Origin: Paenibacillus sp. FSL R7-0337
GTDB taxonomy: Bacteria; Bacillota; Bacilli; Paenibacillales; Paenibacillaceae
Assembly: GCF_037969875.1 (NCBI RefSeq)
Contig: NZ_CP150218.1
Span: 1-64,000 of the forward strand
Length of the DNA stretch: 64,000 nt
Reading direction: 5' to 3'
A program made the position numbers and the translations under genes. The number at the start of each line of letters is the position of its first letter. Position 1 is the stretch's first letter. This document shows positions 60,485 through 64,000 of this stretch, piece by piece. Under the pieces are notes generated by a model. That model was given only the letters and a program-made list of their open reading frames with translations. It searched no databases and was not told the origin of the DNA.

Positions 60485-61723
60485 TTACGATTCATACTTG
60501 CGCAGAACGATTACAGCGTTATGGCCGCCGAAGCCAAAGGAATTGGAAATCCCTATCTTCAGGTCCGCTTGACGGGCTACGTTAGGGACATAATCCAGAT
60601 CGCAGGATTCGTCCGGCTGCTCCAGATTAATTGTTGGCGGGATCAGCCCTTCCTGCAGGCTAAGCAGCAGGGCAATGGCTTCCAGACCACCGGCTGCGCC
60701 AAGGGCATGACCGGTCATCGATTTGTTCGCCGTGACCGGAATCCGGTAGGCCTGCTCGCCGAATAGCTTCTTAATCGCCAGGGTCTCCGAAAGGTCTCCG
60801 ACCATCGTGCTGGTCGCGTGTGCGCTAATGACATCTACCTCCCCGGGACTGATGCCAGCCTCGCTGAGTGCCAGCTTCATTGCCTGGTAGGCTCCTATCC
60901 CCTCAGGATGAGTAGCTACCATATGATAAGCATCCGAGCTGGCGCCATATCCGGTGACCTCGCCATAGATGACGGCATCTCTGCGCAGGGCATGGGAGAG
61001 GGACTCCAGGATGACAATAGCCCCGCCCTCCGCGATGACAAACCCGTCCCTGTTCCGGTCAAAAGGCCGGCTGGCCCCCTGCGGGTCCCCGTTCCGGGTA
61101 GACAAGGCGGTCGCATTGCCGAAGCTGGCCAGGGCAATCTCGGTCACCGCCGCTTCCGCACCTCCGGCGATGATCACATCGGCCCCGCCGTAACGGATCA
61201 GGCGGAAGGCTTCGCCAATAGCCGTATTCCCGATGGAACAGGCGGTCACCGGCGAGAGTGTCGGCCCCTGTGCCCCGAGCTTGATGCTGATCATCGCTGC
61301 CGCCATGTTGGAGATCAGCATCGGGATCAGGGTAGGGCTTACCCGCTCCGGTCCCCGGGACCGCAGCAGCTCACCCTGGTCCATTAACGTCTGGATACCA
61401 CCTACGCCGGAGCCTACATAGACGCCCAGCCGTTCCCTGTCCAGCTCCTCCAGCCGGAGACCGGAGTGCGCCCAGGCCTCCTCTGCAGCGGCAAGCGCGA
61501 ACTGGCTGAACCGGTCCATCCGCCGGGCTTCCTTGCGGCCGAATCTGGCATCCGGGTCGAAGGCCTGCACCGAGCCGGCAATCTTGGTTTTGAAATGGGT
61601 GGTATCAAAAGAATCAATCAGCGTAATCCCCGATTCTCCTGCCGTAAGGCGGCTCCAAAACTGCTCCACAGTATTGCCAAGCGGGGAGATGACACCCATT
61701 CCTGTAATTACGACACGTTCCAT
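60485..61723 (-). CDS. fabF: Beta-ketoacyl-ACP synthase II (FabF)
   Basis: This 412-residue condensing enzyme of fatty-acid elongation has the Cys-His-His triad: C162 in VTACSIGNTAIGEA, a histidine in SAHATSTMVGD and another in KSMTGHALGAAGG. GISNSFGFGGHNAVIV closes the fold. The SAHATS motif differs slightly from the usual NAHGTS. It is not in a fab cluster; it stands alone divergent from an MmyB-like regulator, so it may be a second FabF or a member of a specialised lipid pathway. AGGAGG precedes the ATG. Confidence 0.92.
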   Translation of the reverse strand: MERVVITGMGVISPLGNTVEQFWSRLTAGESGITLIDSFDTTHFKTKIAGSVQAFDPDARFGRKEARRMDRFSQFALAAAEEAWAHSGLRLEELDRERLGVYVGSGVGGIQTLMDQGELLRSRGPERVSPTLIPMLISNMAAAMISIKLGAQGPTLSPVTACSIGNTAIGEAFRLIRYGGADVIIAGGAEAAVTEIALASFGNATALSTRNGDPQGASRPFDRNRDGFVIAEGGAIVILESLSHALRRDAVIYGEVTGYGASSDAYHMVATHPEGIGAYQAMKLALSEAGISPGEVDVISAHATSTMVGDLSETLAIKKLFGEQAYRIPVTANKSMTGHALGAAGGLEAIALLLSLQEGLIPPTINLEQPDESCDLDYVPNVARQADLKIGISNSFGFGGHNAVIVLRKYES

Positions 61724-61781
61724 CTGCTATTCCTCCTGTTATTCTGAATAAGCTTATTTTTTCATGTTGCTTATCCTATTA

Positions 61782-61818
61782 CAAGTTGTAGTTTATACTA
61801 GTATAATTACTACTACAC
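61782..61818. promoter_or_regulatory. Palindrome in the fabF/regulator divergent region
   Basis: TTATACTAGTATAA (61793-61806) is a perfect 14-bp palindrome, and GTAG (61788-61791 or near) and CTAC flank it almost symmetrically. It lies midway between the divergent starts at 61723 and 61856 and is a candidate operator for the adjacent regulator. Confidence 0.55.
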
Positions 61819-61855
61819 TAACAGGCAGACGAACTGTATGACAGGAGGAAGCATG

Positions 61856-62698
61856 ATGTCCAATCAGAACAGGCTTCAAGCATTATCGGAATTCCTGAAA
61901 GCAAGACGCGCGGCCATTACCCCGGCATCAGCGGGGCTCCCGGAGGGCACCAGGAGGCGGACGCCCGGGCTCCGGCGCGAGGAAGTGGCGCAGCTCTCCG
62001 GAGTAAGCAGCACCTGGTATACCTGGCTGGAGCAGGGGCGTGATATTAAGGTATCTCCATCCGTTCTTGATTGTATTGCCGCAGCACTTCAGCTGACGAA
62101 GGATGAGCGGAGTTACTTGTTCGCTCTGGCGCTGGAGAACGGACCGGGAGTAGCAGACTATACCCAAGAAGAGCCTTCGGTGATTCATCCGTCCCTGCAG
62201 AAGATATTGCAGGAGCTGAAGACCTGCCCGACCATCATCTCGGACCGGCACTGCGGCATTGTCGGCTGGAATGAGGCAGCGGCGCATGTGTTTCTTGATT
62301 TCGCCAAGCTGGCTCCGCAGCAGCGCAATATGATCTCACTGCTGTTCGAGCGCAAGGAGTTCAGGCGGCTGGCGGTGAATTGGGAGCAGTTCGTCCGGGG
62401 TTACTTATCGATCTTCCGAGCCTATTACGGGCAATACCTGGAGGACCGCTGGTACGATGAATTCATCGCGGAGATGAAGGAGCGGCATCCGGAATTCTAT
62501 CATTTATGGGAAGAGAGCCGGGTCAGCTCCGCGCCGGATGTTGTACTGGAATTCCGGCATGCCAAAGCCGGCAAAATGCTGTTCCATCTCACCTCCCTCC
62601 AAGTGCAAGGTACAGCGGATCTGCGCTGCAGCATCTACACGCCAGCGGGTGAATCAGGTACAGAAGCCAAGCTGAAGCAGCTTATGGAGCTTAAGTGA
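61856..62698 (+). CDS. XRE regulator with MmyB-like ligand-binding domain
   Basis: This 280-residue regulator has an XRE helix-turn-helix at about residues 30-75 (RRTPGLRREEVAQLSGVSST, WYTWLEQGRDIKVSPS) and a C-terminal MmyB-like ligand domain (DRHCGIVGWNEAAAHVFLDF, WEQFVRGYLSIFRAYYGQYL, FHLTSLQVQGTADLRCSIYT). One member of this ligand domain family has been reported with a fatty acid bound, which fits the divergent fabF. The ATG at 61856 has AGGAGG seven bases upstream; an upstream ATG at 61838 has none. Confidence 0.9.
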   Translation: MSNQNRLQALSEFLKARRAAITPASAGLPEGTRRRTPGLRREEVAQLSGVSSTWYTWLEQGRDIKVSPSVLDCIAAALQLTKDERSYLFALALENGPGVADYTQEEPSVIHPSLQKILQELKTCPTIISDRHCGIVGWNEAAAHVFLDFAKLAPQQRNMISLLFERKEFRRLAVNWEQFVRGYLSIFRAYYGQYLEDRWYDEFIAEMKERHPEFYHLWEESRVSSAPDVVLEFRHAKAGKMLFHLTSLQVQGTADLRCSIYTPAGESGTEAKLKQLMELK

Positions 62699-62826
62699 GG
62701 TAGGTGATAGATTTTCCTTATGGTTTCATAAAAAACTATAAATATGCAATATAGATTTTGCAGTTTATACTCCTAATATGATGAATTTCTTCCTGCGGGA
62801 GGGACCGGAAAAGGGGTAAAGATATA

Positions 62827-63933
62827 ATGGCTAAAGTTACGGGATTAGAAGGCATAGTTGCCGGAGAGACAGCAATTGGATTAGTAGATGGAGAGAAAGG
62901 GTATCTGGTGTACCGCGGATATTGGGCGAAGGAGCTTGCGGTGGGCAAAAGCTATGAAGAAGTCGCTTATTTGCTCTGGAACGGACACCTGCCTGATGCG
63001 GAGGAGCTGGCGCAGCTCAAGGCGCAAATGGCAGTGGAGAGGGCGATTCCTGAATATCTCTGCAAGATGCTTGATCTGTATCCGGCTTCTGTCCCGCTGA
63101 TGCTGGTATTACAAAGTGCAGTGGCTGCGCTTGGGGATGAGGAGAACGCTACCTGGCCGCCCACACTGAAGCAGGCCGTGCGGCTGACGGCAATGCTTCC
63201 GGCGATCATAGCTTACAGGTACCGCAGTCTTCAGGGCTTGGCGCCGCTGAAATCGCTTCCTGAGCTTGGCCATGCTGCGAATTATCTATATCTGCTCACA
63301 GGCAAGCTGCCGGAGGAGGCTCATGTGCGGGCGATCAACGCCTATATGATCCTCTGCATGGAGCATGGCATGAATGCCTCTACCTTCGCCGGGCGGGTGG
63401 TGCTGTCCACGGAATCGGATCTGTGTGCGGCTGTAGCCGGATCAATCGGGGCCATGAAGGGTCCGCTGCATGGCGGCGCGCCGTATGAAGTGATATCGAT
63501 GCTGGAGGAGATCGGGACGAAGGAACGCGCGGAGCCTTGGCTGAGAGGGAAGCTTGAGGCCGGGGAGAAGCTGATGGGCTTCGGGCACCGGATCTACAAG
63601 ACTAAGGACCCGCGGGCTGAAGCGCTGCAGATTGCGACGCTTACGATGATTGGCAAGGACGCCTACTTTGATCTTGCGCTTCATGTGGAGGCTACAGCGG
63701 TTGCGCTGCTGGAGGAATACAAGCCGGGCCGCCGCCTGTTCACCAATGTTGAGTTCTATGCTGCGGCTATTTTGAAGGCGCTTAAGCTGGCGCCGGAGAT
63801 CTTCACGCCTACATTCACGGCGGGAAGAATTGTCGGCTGGACGGCCCATTTACTGGAGCAGTCAGCCCATAACCGGATTTTCCGGCCACAATCTACTTAT
63901 ATCGGACCTATGCCAGAATCAGAGACAGTATGA
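62827..63933 (+). CDS. Citrate synthase-family enzyme
   Basis: This 368-residue enzyme joins acetyl-CoA and oxaloacetate (or, in related members, propionyl-CoA as 2-methylcitrate synthase). Active-site motifs are LCMEHGMNASTFAGR (H), GAMKGPLHGGAPYEV (H), FGHRIYKTKDPRA (H) and LFTNVEFYAAAIL (the catalytic aspartate position appears as E in this segment). The length and small-type architecture fit the Bacillus citrate synthases CitZ, CitA and MmgD; which is not decidable here. It is co-directional with the regulator but 128 bases downstream. A hairpin follows. Confidence 0.87.
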   Translation: MAKVTGLEGIVAGETAIGLVDGEKGYLVYRGYWAKELAVGKSYEEVAYLLWNGHLPDAEELAQLKAQMAVERAIPEYLCKMLDLYPASVPLMLVLQSAVAALGDEENATWPPTLKQAVRLTAMLPAIIAYRYRSLQGLAPLKSLPELGHAANYLYLLTGKLPEEAHVRAINAYMILCMEHGMNASTFAGRVVLSTESDLCAAVAGSIGAMKGPLHGGAPYEVISMLEEIGTKERAEPWLRGKLEAGEKLMGFGHRIYKTKDPRAEALQIATLTMIGKDAYFDLALHVEATAVALLEEYKPGRRLFTNVEFYAAAILKALKLAPEIFTPTFTAGRIVGWTAHLLEQSAHNRIFRPQSTYIGPMPESETV

Positions 63934-63962
63934 TAGCAACTGCTTCTCTATTGAACATGCAA

Positions 63963-63997
63963 AAGCACCCCCGGCCGTCTACCAGCCGGAGATGCTT
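63963..63997 (+). terminator. Probable terminator at the window edge
   Basis: Imperfect stem AAGCACCCCCGGC/GCCGGAGATGCTT, 30 bases past the citrate synthase stop. The downstream T tail, if any, is outside the window. Confidence 0.6.
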
Positions 63998-64000
63998 AAC

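Overview
The window reads as a chromosomal segment of a spore-forming Bacillota of the Paenibacillus type. The basis is moderate GC with strong AGGAGG-type ribosome binding sites, a YesM/YesN-type regulatory pair, a B. subtilis-like des-desK-desR cassette, a Fur close to B. subtilis Fur, SLH-domain surface proteins and many lipoproteins. No rRNA, tRNA, CRISPR array, transposase or phage module was seen. The window is mostly ordinary genome broken into short operons, with a few unusual loci.

Layout. 0-5 kb: a TPR membrane protein, an aldo/keto reductase, small unknown genes, an HNH protein and a membrane-anchored thermonuclease split by a one-base frameshift. 5.2-13.4 kb: a sugar ABC importer (binding protein and two permeases) followed by a histidine kinase, a second, membrane-anchored binding protein and an AraC-type response regulator, which together look like a sugar-sensing three-component switch. 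13.9-18.2 kb: an MFS transporter and the desaturase/DesK/DesR membrane-fluidity system. 18.6-28.5 kb: a tight six-gene operon encoding a SWIM zinc-finger protein, two tandem paralogous HEAT-like proteins, a MoxR-type AAA+ ATPase, a DUF5682 protein and a MIDAS von Willebrand A protein. It resembles the uncharacterised E. coli yehL/M/P/Q cluster and is the best candidate here for an undescribed system. 28.6-34.6 kb: asd, rluF, a lipoprotein, an ABC exporter and a GNAT acetyltransferase followed by a 51-bp tandem repeat.

34.7-39.9 kb: a thiamine salvage and uptake operon (thiZ-thiX-thiY-thiM-thiD-thiE, minus strand) behind a TPP riboswitch and terminator. 40-42.3 kb: a TetR repressor divergent from a DHA2-type drug exporter, with two palindromic operators, one inside the promoter. 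42.5-44.9 kb: a cystine-type amino-acid ABC importer under a promoter carrying a perfect inverted repeat. 45-46 kb: an ECF sigma gene split by a one-base frameshift, with a downstream membrane partner. 46-50.4 kb: an SLH protein, an unknown protein with internal duplication, fur, an AIM24-like protein and an AraC regulator. 50.7-55.7 kb: an operon of two TIM-barrel isomerase-like and two Gfo/Idh/MocA proteins plus a kinase-like gene, plausibly a 3-keto-sugar pathway. 55.7-64 kb: fabV, an HXXEE membrane protein, a lone oppD, a GH43 arabinanase-like lipoprotein, fabF divergent from an MmyB-like regulator, and citrate synthase.

A roughly 100-bp hairpin-bearing repeat occurs three times in intergenic positions (8.6, 18.3 and 48.4 kb). 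Family and function calls rest on recognising motifs by eye; no database search was possible.
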